Assembly (NCBI RefSeq): GCF_033958435.1
Contig: NC_134158.1
Location: forward strand, 7,893,837-7,957,836
Reading direction: 5' to 3'
Origin: Carettochelys insculpta
Taxonomy: Eukaryota > Chordata > Testudines > Carettochelyidae
DNA length: 64,000 bases
The translations under genes were made by a program, and so were the position numbers. Numbering within the stretch: the stretch's first letter is position 1; each line of letters opens with the position of its first letter. Below are positions 43,003 to 51,938 of the stretch, in pieces. The notes beneath the pieces are model-generated. The model was given only the letters and a program-made list of their open reading frames with translations. It was not told where the DNA came from and made no database searches.

Positions 43003-44030
43003 AGAGCACATGCACAGCAGAAGTACAGCAAGTCTTAGAAAGTAGCAGGAGGACTTCCACTAGGAAGACCTACAAACAAAAATGGACTCGCTTCACGGCC
43101 TGGTGTTCTGACAAACAACTGGCCCCCCTTTCGGTGCCCATACTTACAATCCTGGAGTATTTACTGGACCTCAAGAGAGGAGGACTCTCGCTATCCTCGT
43201 TAAAGGTCCACCTTGCTGCCATCTCGGCGTTCAGACATGAGGAGGAAGGGCACACGGTGTTCGCCCACCCTATGGTTACCAGGTTCCTCAAAGGGTTGGT
43301 AAACCTCTACCCCCCTCGGAAACCGATTCCACCTTCGTGGAACTTGGACCTGGTGCTTACCACACTCATGGGACCACCGTTCGAGCCCTTGGCCACGGTT
43401 CCCCTCCGCCTCCTTACAATAAAGACGACCTTTCTTCTTGCAATTACGTCAGCTCGTAGGGTGAGCGAGCTCGCGGCAGTCATGGCAACGCCACCCTGCA
43501 CTGTTTTTTCCAAGGAGGCGGTAACCATACGGCTGCATCCAGCCTTTGTTCCCAAAGTTTCTTCTGAGTTTCACATTAACAAACCTATTGTTCTACCCTC
43601 GTTTTATCCAAAGCCTCATAACTCCAACGAGGAGGCGCGCCTACACCTCCTGGACGTGAGGAGGGCGCTAGCCTTCTACGTAGACAGGACCAAGTCCTTC
43701 CGGAAAACGGATAGACTCCTAGTCTCCCTCGCTCCCAAATCGAAAGGAGAGGGTCTCTCCTCGCAGAGAATCTCAAAGCACATCGTATCCTGCATAAAAA
43801 TGTGCTATGAGCTCAAAAAGACTCCTTTATCGGCCACCCCCAGGGCTCATTCCACCAGGGCGGTGGCGGCATCAACAGCCTTTTTCAAGGGCGTTGCGTT
43901 AAAAGACATTTGCAGAGCGGCGACCTGGTCATCCTACGACACCTTCGCCAAACATTACGCCCTTCACAGGGTATTCCAAGAGGATACCCATCTCTCGGCA
44001 GCGGTCCTCTCGGGGACAAGCTGCACATAA
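42573..44030 (+). CDS. DIRS tyrosine recombinase
   Basis: 485 codons, open to the stop at 44028-44030. The first 140 or so codons overlap the RT frame, so the true start may be later. The SAM-like N-terminal domain appears at about residues 155-260 ('TRKTYKQKWTRFTAWCSD'). The catalytic residues are visible: first Arg in 'ITSARRVSELAAV' (about 292), the H-x-x-R box 'AHSTRAVAAST' (about 427) and the nucleophile Tyr in 'FAKHYALHR' (about 460). Such enzymes integrate circular DNA by site-specific recombination in place of a DDE integrase. All key residues are present. Confidence 0.9.
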   Translation: MADPSRSATADFPCMGVSPNRSVCHPAKQAVPTILLQSRTGLGIPGGRVRDPVGGPPALCVSSHSADPQSFAKSQEGKGPDDPDSPNVGSPTMVSPAPAHVEPSTDASSGGAGSAHASPRVHSASALPQPATASVVNPWLSSLESTCTAEVQQVLESSRRTSTRKTYKQKWTRFTAWCSDKQLAPLSVPILTILEYLLDLKRGGLSLSSLKVHLAAISAFRHEEEGHTVFAHPMVTRFLKGLVNLYPPRKPIPPSWNLDLVLTTLMGPPFEPLATVPLRLLTIKTTFLLAITSARRVSELAAVMATPPCTVFSKEAVTIRLHPAFVPKVSSEFHINKPIVLPSFYPKPHNSNEEARLHLLDVRRALAFYVDRTKSFRKTDRLLVSLAPKSKGEGLSSQRISKHIVSCIKMCYELKKTPLSATPRAHSTRAVAASTAFFKGVALKDICRAATWSSYDTFAKHYALHRVFQEDTHLSAAVLSGTSCT

Positions 44031-44074
44031 TCCGATTACCCACCTCCTATCTTGGGTTACTGCTGGGTAGTCAC

Positions 44075-44170
44075 CTATTGTGGAGCACCCACGGGGACAC
44101 TCGAAGAAGAAAGAGAAGTTACTCACCGTAGTAACGGTGGTTCTTCGAGATGTGTCCCCGTGGGTGCTCC
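44075..44170. repeat. DIRS internal complementary region
   Basis: A palindrome-like segment: 'gtggagcacccacggggaca' at about 44079 and its complement 'tgtccccgtgggtgctccac' at 44152-44171. The centre 'cgaagaag-aaagagaagtt' joins the complement of the left terminus to the complement of the right terminus. This is the circle-junction template predicted for DIRS replication. Confidence 0.85.
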
Positions 44171-44244
44171 ACTACCCGCCCATCCTCCACGCTTCGGATC
44201 TCTGTTAGTGTTTTGCAGGGGCACCCGAGGCGGTTGGTCGAAGA

Positions 44245-44437
44245 ACTGGCGGGGACCGGATCGCGCACATGGCCAGGAGCGCGCAAGGGAGCGGCGCGCG
44301 CCGGCGCATGCGCGGTCCAGCAGAAACTGCTTGGAAGATCCGATCTGCGGCGCCGGGCAAGCCCGTCACCTATTGTGGAGCACCCACGGGGACACATCTC
44401 GAAGAACCACCGTTACTACGGTGAGTAACTTCTCTTT
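44245..44437 (-). repeat. DIRS right terminal repeat
   Basis: Reverse complement of the left repeat, from 'gaactggcggggaccggatc' to 'cacccacggggacacatctc', extended by about 38 bp ending 'cggtgagtaacttctcttt'. Confidence 0.85.
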
Positions 44438-45778
44438 CCCTGTTCTGTCCATTCCCTCTGAAGCAGCTGCAATAGCCAGGGCTGGAAGGCAGGACACTGG
44501 GGAAGATGGACCATTGGTCTTGCCCAATATGGCCATTTTTGCAAACTATTTAATTATAGGAATGAAAAGGTTTAGTGCAAAAACTCCCCTAGATAACGAC
44601 CTCTGGGGACAGGGAGGGTGTGAAAGAACAGTCCTGCCCAATGATGCGTTTTGAAACTCTTGGGCTATAAGGAAACATGTTTATGGGCTTCCCAGTCACA
44701 GACCCAGTGCGCTGGAGCGCAGCCACTGGAACATTGTCCAACACACACGTGTCCTGGCCGCTGTTTATTGTGCCACCGTTCACCCCCCTGCTCCGTCCCC
44801 AATGGCCTTGAACCCTCCTGCTGCTGCCACCTGCCCCAGTGACCCCTGCGAGTCTTGAGGTTCCACCAGCTCCCAGTCATATCAGCTGCGGAGGGGAACT
44901 GCTGGTGCTGCTGGGCTGTGTGCCAGAGACCCTGTCCTGCAGCTGGGCTGAGCACTTACACCTACCCAGCAGGGATCTCAGCTCTAGCGGTCACTGAACA
45001 AACCCAGCGACTCCCTGGGGCCTGATCAGCTCCGTCTGTACCCAGGGGAGAGGGGCAGGTCAGACAGTGCCTGTGAGTGTCAGCAAAACCCCCGCGCCCC
45101 CATCTCCCTCCTCACTAGGACACGGCCCCCACCCCTCCTGCTGCAGGGGTGCAGCTCAGTGGGGTGACCAGGGCTCCCTTTGCAGTGGCAGAGGCGCCGG
45201 GGCTCAGCCTGGCCGGCCCCAGCACAGATTAGCGCTGAGGGATTCCCTCACTCAGGCCGGCTCAGTACAGCTCTGCTGCCAGTTACCCACAGCACAAGGA
45301 GAAGACATTTCCTGACCCCATCAGTACCGCAGTGATGTGTAACCCAGCACCAGCCAGACTGGCTCCCTGGCAGCACAGCTCCGTCTGCTGGGTCCCAGCA
45401 GGGCAGGAGGGTTCCTGGACGTCCAGTCTGGGCCTGGAGCCTCCCCCAGGCCGGGCTCCTCAGGAGCGGTGAGGGGAGAGCTCCCTCCCCCCTGCTCACC
45501 CCCATCATCTGACAGGGGCAGGTCGGCCGATGCACCGACCCAACCGCCTGACACTGGCACAGACACCAGCCGGGTGAGAGCCCCTCTGGGTCCCCCGTCT
45601 GCCCCGTCTGCGTCCCCGGCACAAGGGTTTTCTGCTGCTCTGTGACAGGGTCTGACCCAGCCAATTTCCATTCACGTTTCCAACTGGTCACTGAACAGGC
45701 AGCGCTGCCTGGGGCTGGGGGTGAGGGGAGTTGTGGGGGGTGGGAAGTATAACCCAACTGGGGGGTCTAGGAAATCCC
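44438..45778. other. Intron sequence, nothing recognised
   Basis: GC-rich sequence between DIRS and the B30.2 exon; no repeat or extra exon that I can support. Confidence 0.4.
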
Positions 45779-46098
45779 TGTGGGAACCTGCCCCTCCCAT
45801 CACCGCCCTTCCCCCCTCCCCCATCACCTGCCCCTCCCTTCTCCCCTTCACCCCTCCCCTTCACTTTCCCCTCCCTTCTACCCTTCATCCCTCCCTATCA
45901 CCTGACCCTCCCCCTCCCTTTCATCCCACCCCTTCACCTTCTACCCTTCAACCTTCCACTTCACCTGCCCCTGCATTCTCCACTTTCACCTCCAATCACC
46001 TCCCCCTCCCCTCTCCATCTTCACCCTCCCTCTTCACCTGCCCTTCCCCTCTCCTCTCCAACTGTCAGCCAGTCCCTGCCCCTCCCCCGCTCTCTCTG
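45779..46098. repeat. Polypyrimidine C/T-rich tract
   Basis: About 320 bp almost entirely C and T on the + strand, made of degenerate 'cccctccctt' and 'cacctcccct' units, ending roughly 150 bp before the B30.2 exon. Purine/pyrimidine asymmetry of this length can form triplex DNA. Confidence 0.8.
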
Positions 46099-46245
46099 CC
46101 CTCCCCCTCAGTGTCTCCTCTCAGGCAGAGGGGCCCTGACCCCCCTCAGACAACACCCCCAGAGTGATCACTGGGGCGCAGGTTCATTTCCCTCCGACCC
46201 CAGGGACCAGCCCTGCCCCCGCACTGACTCTGTGACTCTCCCCAG

Positions 46246-46844
46246 TGGACGTGACTCTGGATCCAGACACGGCAAATCCCCAACTCGTCCTGTCTGAGGA
46301 TCGGAAACGTGTGAGATACGGAGACATCCGCCAGGATGTGCCCGGCAACCCCGAGAGATTTGTTATGTATCCCTGTGTGCTGGGCGCGGAGCGGCTCACG
46401 GGCGGGAGGAGTTACTGGGAGGTGGAGGTGGGAGACAAGCCTTGGTGGGAGCTGGGGGTGTGCAGGGAATCTGTGCGCAGGGAGGGGTGGGTCACACGAT
46501 CACCTGGGAGCGGCTACTGGGTCATGGAGCTCTGGTACAGGAAATACTCAGCCCTCACCTCCCTCGCGACCCACCTCCCCATGAGCGCCAGGCCCGGCCG
46601 GGTGGGGATTTTCCTGGACTACGAGGCGGGCGAGGTCTCATTTTACAATGTGACTGCCGGGTCCCCTCTCTTCACTTTCACCGACACCTTCTCCGGGCCC
46701 CTCCGCCCTTTCTTCTGTCCTGGCCTCAACCCTGGGGGGACAAACGCGGCTCCCCTGACAATCTGCCCCGGCCCAGCGCAGCCGCAGGGAATCTCTGTCC
46801 CCGACAGGGACCCTGCGGCACAGACTGGCCCCTCCCAGCGCTGA
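46246..46844 (+). CDS. BTN-like gene 1, B30.2 (PRY-SPRY) exon and stop
   Basis: Acceptor 'gactctccccag', phase 1, 599 bp to TGA at 46842-46844. The three B30.2 signature motifs are present: LDP in 'VDVTLDPDTANPQLVLSED' (PRY), WEVE in 'RSYWEVEVGDKPWWELGV' and LDYE in 'RVGIFLDYEAGEVSFYNV'. The domain ends 'PLRPFFCPGLNPGG', followed by about 30 residues of Pro/Ala-rich tail. In butyrophilins this cytoplasmic domain senses ligands or binds partner proteins. No lesion is seen. Confidence 0.96.
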
Positions 46845-48165
46845 CACCCCCCAGCCCGGCTCCCATGGGGACGTCTAAGGGCATCACCCCCTGCCCCCAC
46901 CCCCGTCAGTGCCCAGGCCTGTGCGCTGTGGGGGGAGGGAGTCAGGGGAGCAGCTGCAGGGCTGTGGGGGGCAGGGCACTGCGGGAAATGTGTGAATTGT
47001 TCCCCCACCCCCAGCTCCGCTTCCAGCTCCCTGGGTGTGACTCAAAGGCAGGTCAGTAAAGGGCAGAGCCTGACGCTCCTGCTCCCACCCCTCCTGCACC
47101 CCAACCTCCTGCCTCAGGTCACCAGCCCCTCCAGCCGCACCCCACACACCAGCCCCTCTGCAGCCCCCCTCCCCTCGGTCATAACTCCCTGCCGCACCCC
47201 GCACCCCTCCCCCACACCAGCATCCTCTCCTGCACCCAGCCACCCTCCTGGGCCTGCACCCCAATCTCTGAGCCAGGTCACCGCCAGACCCCTCTGTACC
47301 TCCTCTCCCTGCCCCACCGTGTGAGAGGCCCCAGGACGAAGAGCCTGTGAGATAAAGGGTGGCGGGAGAGGAGCCCAGGGAGGGGCCTGGGTACGTGGCA
47401 CATGTCCTGCTCTGGGGGAGTCTCTGCCTGCGGAGGGGGGAGGAGCGGCCCCAGGGGCAGCGCTGGGCAGGTGAGAGCACCGGGGCCCTGCTGTGCGTAC
47501 GGCCCCTCTGCGCTGCAGCCTCAGCTGGGTGTGTATGCGGGGGGCTGGGGAAGGGGCTCAGCAGCTGGGCCAGCCGGGGGGGTACGAGCCCAGCCCCAGG
47601 GTGTCTGACCAGGGGCCCAGCTGGGCCGTGCAGAACCCACTGGCTCTTCCCGTGGGTTTGCCCCTCCCGTGCGCGGTGACAAAGGGCCCCAGCGCCGGGC
47701 GAGGTGGGTGGGAACTACCGACACACACCGAGTGCCTGGTGCTGCCCCTGGGACTCGCCCAGCCCCCAGCCCAGGGGCAGCAGACGGCGCCGGGCGGGGG
47801 AGTCGCTCCTGTCCCAATTCCTGCCCTGCGACATCTCCGTGTGACGTCCGGGGGGGACAAAACTGAGCAATTGTTCTACTCCAGCAGTGCCAGGTGCATC
47901 CCCAGCGCTCTTCTCATTCCCACTTCACTGGGTTTTACACGCACCCGCCAGGCACGTCTTGTAAACGGGCTCATCGACATTGCTGGGTCGCTCCAAACCC
48001 CAGGGCCGTTTGCCTGGGCTGTGCAGCACCACCAGCCAATTTCCCCGGCATCGCTGGTGGGTATTACGTCCTGTTGTCGAAAACGTCGCTGCTTCGGGTC
48101 ACTGAGGGGGTTTTGGGAAATGCGGGAGCAGAGTTTGTACCAATAAACCCGAGAGTGATCCACCG
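46845..48165 (+). other. Probable 3' UTR of BTN-like gene 1
   Basis: GC-rich and non-coding from the stop codon to the poly(A) signal. Segments at 47070-47330 are C-rich quasi-repeats ('ctgcaccccaacctcctgcc'). Confidence 0.6.
48142..48147 (+). terminator. Poly(A) signal AATAAA
   Basis: AATAAA in 'accaataaacccgag', 1.3 kb after the stop codon. It is the first good hexamer on this strand after the B30.2 exon, and a GT-rich element ('gtgtctctgtgtg') follows at 48168. Confidence 0.65.
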
Positions 48166-48814
48166 AGTGTCTCTGTGTGCCTCACTCTCGCTCGGGTGCC
48201 GTATTGGCCTGGGGTTTGGTGTGTGTAGGGGGGAGCCCTCACAGCAGGGGTTGGGCGTGGGGGGTCAGGCCAGGGGTGGAGGTTGGTTGGGTGAGGGTAG
48301 GGGTGGAGGACTCAGGGCAGACAGTTTGGTGCAGGGAAGGGGGTGAGATCTCAGGATTTGACCGGGAGTGGGGCGTCTCCTCATGTGTGTGGGCTGGGCG
48401 TGGTCCACGTCGTGGTTTCTGACACCAGCATCTCTGGGGAGGCCGGCTGGGCCCGCCTGGGTTCTGCAGCCCCAGGCTGAGCTCCTTGTGGGGAGGCGTC
48501 TTTCACAGTCTGGGGAAAAGGGACAGGCCACAGCACTGGGCATGGCCCTGGGGTGAGCTGGGGGTGCCAACTTCAGCCCCACTTTGGGGGCCAGCTGGCA
48601 CCTGCTACTGGGGGGCCATCTGCAACTTTGGGATGGGGGGGCTGTTGGGGCCGGCCCAGCTCTAGGAGGGGGAGGAGGTGGTCTGGGGGCTTGGGCCAGC
48701 CTGCAGCATTGAGCCCAGCCCTGGGGTGAGCTGGGGGCCCAGGTTCCAGCTCTTGGGTGGGGGTTGGCCACAACTTTGGGGTGGGGAGCTGGCCCCAGGT
48801 TTGGGGGGGACTGG
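48166..48814. repeat. G-rich degenerate repeats
   Basis: Imperfect repeats of 'ggggtgagctgggggc' and 'ccagctc(t/a)ggg' type from about 48540. Similar sequence continues at 51698-51812, so the CR1 pair was inserted into this block. Confidence 0.45.
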
Positions 48815-48846
48815 TCATAGAATCATAGAACAATAGAGCTGGAAGA
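48815..48846 (-). mobile_element. Older CR1, extreme 3' end
   Basis: 'tcatagaatcatagaacaat' is the typical CR1 end. It continues across the younger CR1 at 50708. Confidence 0.8.
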
Positions 48847-50707
48847 ACATAAGAACATAAGAATGGCCATACTGGGTCAGACCAAAGGTCCATCAAGCCC
48901 AGCATCCCATCTGCCGACGGTGGCCAATGCCAGGTGCCCCAGAGAAGGAGAACAGAAGACAAGTGATTTATCTCCTGCCATCCATCTCCTGCCCTTGTTC
49001 TGAAGGCTAGGGGCACCAAACTTTATCCCTGGCTAATAGCCATTTATGGACCTGACCTGCAAAAATTTATCAAGCTCTTTTTTAAACCCTAATAGAGTCC
49101 TGGCCTTCACAGCCTCCTCGGGCAAGGAGTTCCACAGGTTGACTGTGCGCTGTGTGAAGAAAAATTTCCTTTTATTAGTTTTGAACCTACTACCCATCAA
49201 TTTCATTTGGTGTCCCCTAGTTCTTGTATTATGGGAAAAGGTAAATAATTTTTCTATATTCACTTTCTCCACACCATTCATGATTTTATATACCTCTATC
49301 ATATCGCCCCTCAATCGCCTCTTTTCCAAACTGAAAAGTCCCAGTCTCTCTAGCCTCTCCCCATATGGGACCCTTTCCAAGCCCCTAATCATCTTAGTCG
49401 CCCTTTTCTGAACCTTTTCTAATGCCAATATATCTTTTTTGAGGTGAGGAGACCACATCTGCACGCAGTACTCGAGATGTGGGCGTACCATAGTTTTATA
49501 TAGGGGAAGTATGATATCTTTTGTCTTATTATCGATCCCTTTTTTAATAATTCCTAACATCCTATTTGCCTTACTAACTGCCGCTGCACACTGCGTGGAT
49601 GTCTTCAGAGAACTATCCACTATAACTCCAAGATCCCTTTCCTGATCTGTCGTAGCTAAATTTGACCCCATCATGTAGTACGTGTAATTTGGGTTATTTT
49701 TTCCAACATGCATTACCTTACACTTACCCACATTAAATTTCATTTGCCATTTTGCTGCCCAATCACTCAGTTTGCTGAGATCTTTTTGTAGTTCTTCACA
49801 ATCCCTTTTGCTTTTGACTGTCCTGAACAACTTGGTGTCATCTGCAAACTTTGCCACCTCACTGCTTACCTCATTTTCTAGATCATTGATGAACAAGTTG
49901 AACAGGATCGGTCCCAGGACTGAGCCCTGGGGAACACCACTAGTTACCCCCCTCCATTGTGAAAATTTACCATTTATTCCAACCCTTTGTTTTCTGTCTT
50001 TTAACCAATTCCCGATCCATGAAAGGGCCTTTCCTCCTATCCCATGACCACCTAATTTACATAAAAGCCTTTGGTGTGGGACCGTGTCAAAGGCTTTCTG
50101 GAAATCTAGGTATATTATGTCCACTGGGTGCCCCTTGTCCGCATGTTTATTAACCCCTTCAAAGAATTCTAATAGATTAGACAGACACGACTTCCCTCTG
50201 CAGAAACCATGCTGACTTTTGCCCAACAATTCGTGCTCTTCTATGTGCCTTGCAATTTTACTCTTTACTAGTGTTTCTACTAATTTACCTGGTACTGATG
50301 TTAAACTTATCGGTCTATAATTGCCAGGATCTCCTCTAGAGCCTTTTTTAAATATTGGTGTTATATTGGCCGTCTTCCAGTCATTTGGTACCAAAGTGGA
50401 TTTAAAGGATAGGTTACAAACCACTGTTAATAACTCCGCAATTTCACATTTGAGTTCTTTCAGAACCCTTGGGTGAATGCCGTCTGGTCCTGGAGACTTG
50501 TTACTATTCAGCTTATCAATTAACTCCAAAACCTCCTCTAATGTCACTTCAATCTGAGTGAGTTCCTCAGATTTGTCGCCTAAAAAGGCTGGCTCAGATT
50601 TAGGAACCTCTGTAACATCTTCAGCCGTGAAGACTGAAGCAAAGAAATCATTTAATCGCTCCGCAATGGCACTGTCTTCCTTGATCGCTCCTTTTATATC
50701 TTTATAA
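48847..50707 (-). mobile_element. Younger CR1 LINE inserted in an older CR1
   Basis: A 1.86-kb antisense, 5'-truncated CR1. Its 3' end has tandem 'acataaga' units at 48847. AAGA is duplicated at 48843-48846 and 50708-50711, and removing the element joins 'ggaaga' to 'gacctg', restoring the CR1 3' consensus of the host copy. The RT frame inside is open. Confidence 0.88.
49033..50707 (-). CDS. CR1 reverse transcriptase, open but 5'-truncated
   Basis: The minus-strand frame is open for about 558 codons inside the element, and its apparent ATG (50727) lies in the flanking older CR1. RT blocks are intact: '[20 protein letters not shown]', '[16 protein letters not shown]', '[15 protein letters not shown]', '[19 protein letters not shown]', catalytic '[10 protein letters not shown]' and '[11 protein letters not shown]'. 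The endonuclease domain is lost to truncation, so it cannot move alone. The uninterrupted frame suggests a recent insertion compared with the CR1 at 7797. Confidence 0.88.
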
Positions 50708-51697
50708 AAGAGACCTGAAAAAGCCATCGAGTCCAGCCCCCTGCTCTAAGCAGGACCAAACCCATCAGATCAGCCCCGCCAGGGCTTTGTCAAGGCGAGA
50801 CTTAAACACCTCCAGGGATGGAGACTCCACCACTTCCCTGGGTGGACCATTCCAATGCTTCACTACCCTCCTTGTGAAAAAGCTTTTCCTCATGTTCAAC
50901 CTGGACCTTCCCAGCCACAACTTGAGACCATTGTTCTGTGTTCTGCCATCCGTGACCACTGTGAGCAGCCTCTCTCCAGCCTCTTTGCAGCCTCCCTTCA
51001 CTAAGTTGAAGACTGTTATCAAGTCCCCCCTCAGTCTTCTCTTCTGCAGACTAAACAGTCCCAATTCCCTCAACCTTTCTTCATAAGTCATACGCTCCAG
51101 CCCCCTAATTATTTTGATCGCCCTCCGCTGGACCCTCTCCAGTGTACCCGCATCCTTCCTGTAAGTGGGGGCCCAGAACTGGACACAGTACTCCAGATGT
51201 GGCCTCACCAAAGCTGAATAAAGAGAAATAATCACTTCTCTGGATCTACTGGCAACGCTTCTCATGATGCAACCTAATATGCCATTAGCCTTCTTGGCAA
51301 CACCGGCACAGTGTTGACTCATGTCCAGCTTCTCGTCCACTACAACTCACAGATCCTTTTCTGCAAAACTGCTACCGAGCCAGTCGGACCCCAGCCTGTA
51401 ACAATGCTTGGGATTCTTCCAGCCCAAGTGCAGGACTCAGCACTTGTCCTTTTTGAACCTCATCAGATTTCTTGCAGCCCAGTCTTCCAATTTGTCTAAG
51501 TCACTCTGGACCCTGTCCCTACCCTCCAGCGTATCTACCTCTCCCCCTAGCTTAGTGTCATCCGCAAACTTGCTGAGGGTGCAATCCAACCCCTCATCCA
51601 GGTCATTGATAAACATGTTGAACAGAACAGGACCCAGAACTGAACCTTGGGGCACTCCACTAGAAACCGACCACCATCCAGCCGTTGATCACTGAGC
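50708..51697 (-). mobile_element. Older CR1 LINE, RT C-terminal half
   Basis: The minus strand encodes RT blocks of another CR1 subfamily at 51655-51437 ('[20 protein letters not shown]', '[11 protein letters not shown]') and 51340-50765 ('[13 protein letters not shown]', '[18 protein letters not shown]'). A frame break separates them, and the 5' end is truncated near 51697. Confidence 0.88.
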
Positions 51698-51814
51698 CTC
51701 TGGGTCGGGGGGCCATGGCTGGGGCATGGTGCTGGCCCTAGTCCCAGGGTGAGCCAGAGGGGTCTTCCCTGGACCAGCCCCATCTCCAGGGCACTGGCCC
51801 AGACTTGGGGTGAG

Positions 51815-51938
51815 CTTTGGGGCAGGAGGGGCCAGTCTGTGCCGTGGGGTCACTGTCGGGGACAGAGATTCCCTCCGGCTGCACTGGGACAGGGCAGATT
51901 GTCAGGGGAGGCGCGTTTGTGCCCCCCTGGCATCGAGG
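51815..51938 (-). pseudogene. Inverted fragment of a B30.2 exon 3' end
   Basis: Read on the minus strand this gives 'GGTNAPPLTICP' and 'VQPEGISVPDSDPTAQTGPS', matching the last 40 residues of the gene 1 B30.2 exon ('GGTNAAPLTICP', 'AQPQGISVPDRDPAAQTGPS'). The rest of the exon is absent and the stop codon is not at the matching place. It is a broken, inverted piece from a related BTN-like gene. Confidence 0.85.

Larger units (their letters stand above)
38352..44437 (+). mobile_element. DIRS-like tyrosine-recombinase retrotransposon, structurally complete
   Basis: The 6.1-kb element has inverted terminal repeats (38352-38515 and 44245-44437) and an internal complementary region (44075-44170). 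It has three overlapping reading frames in three different frames: a gag-like ORF1, RT/RNase H/MT-like, and tyrosine recombinase. There is no integrase and no direct LTR, as expected for DIRS. GTT precedes the left end, and TTT sits at the right end and in the internal circle-junction copy, fitting insertion of a circular intermediate without target duplication. One in-frame stop in ORF1 is the only clear lesion. It lies in the last intron of gene 1, same strand. Confidence 0.93.
15165..48165 (+). other. BTN-like gene 1 (locus; leader exon not found)
   Basis: Seven recognised coding exons, all joined in phase 1, give IgV, IgC-like, transmembrane, four stem segments and a B30.2 domain. This is the layout of butyrophilins, type I membrane proteins of the B7-related immunoglobulin superfamily that regulate or engage T cells. 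The joined frame has no stop until 46844. The leader exon is missing from the part I can read and may lie upstream of the window. Introns carry Harbinger, RTE, the minisatellite, a 710-bp element and DIRS. Orthology to a named mammalian butyrophilin cannot be decided here. Confidence 0.85.

Noticed and set aside
48177..48771. Overlapping ORFs downstream of the poly(A) signal
   Set aside because: G-rich repeats with no conserved features; they lie outside the receptor gene.
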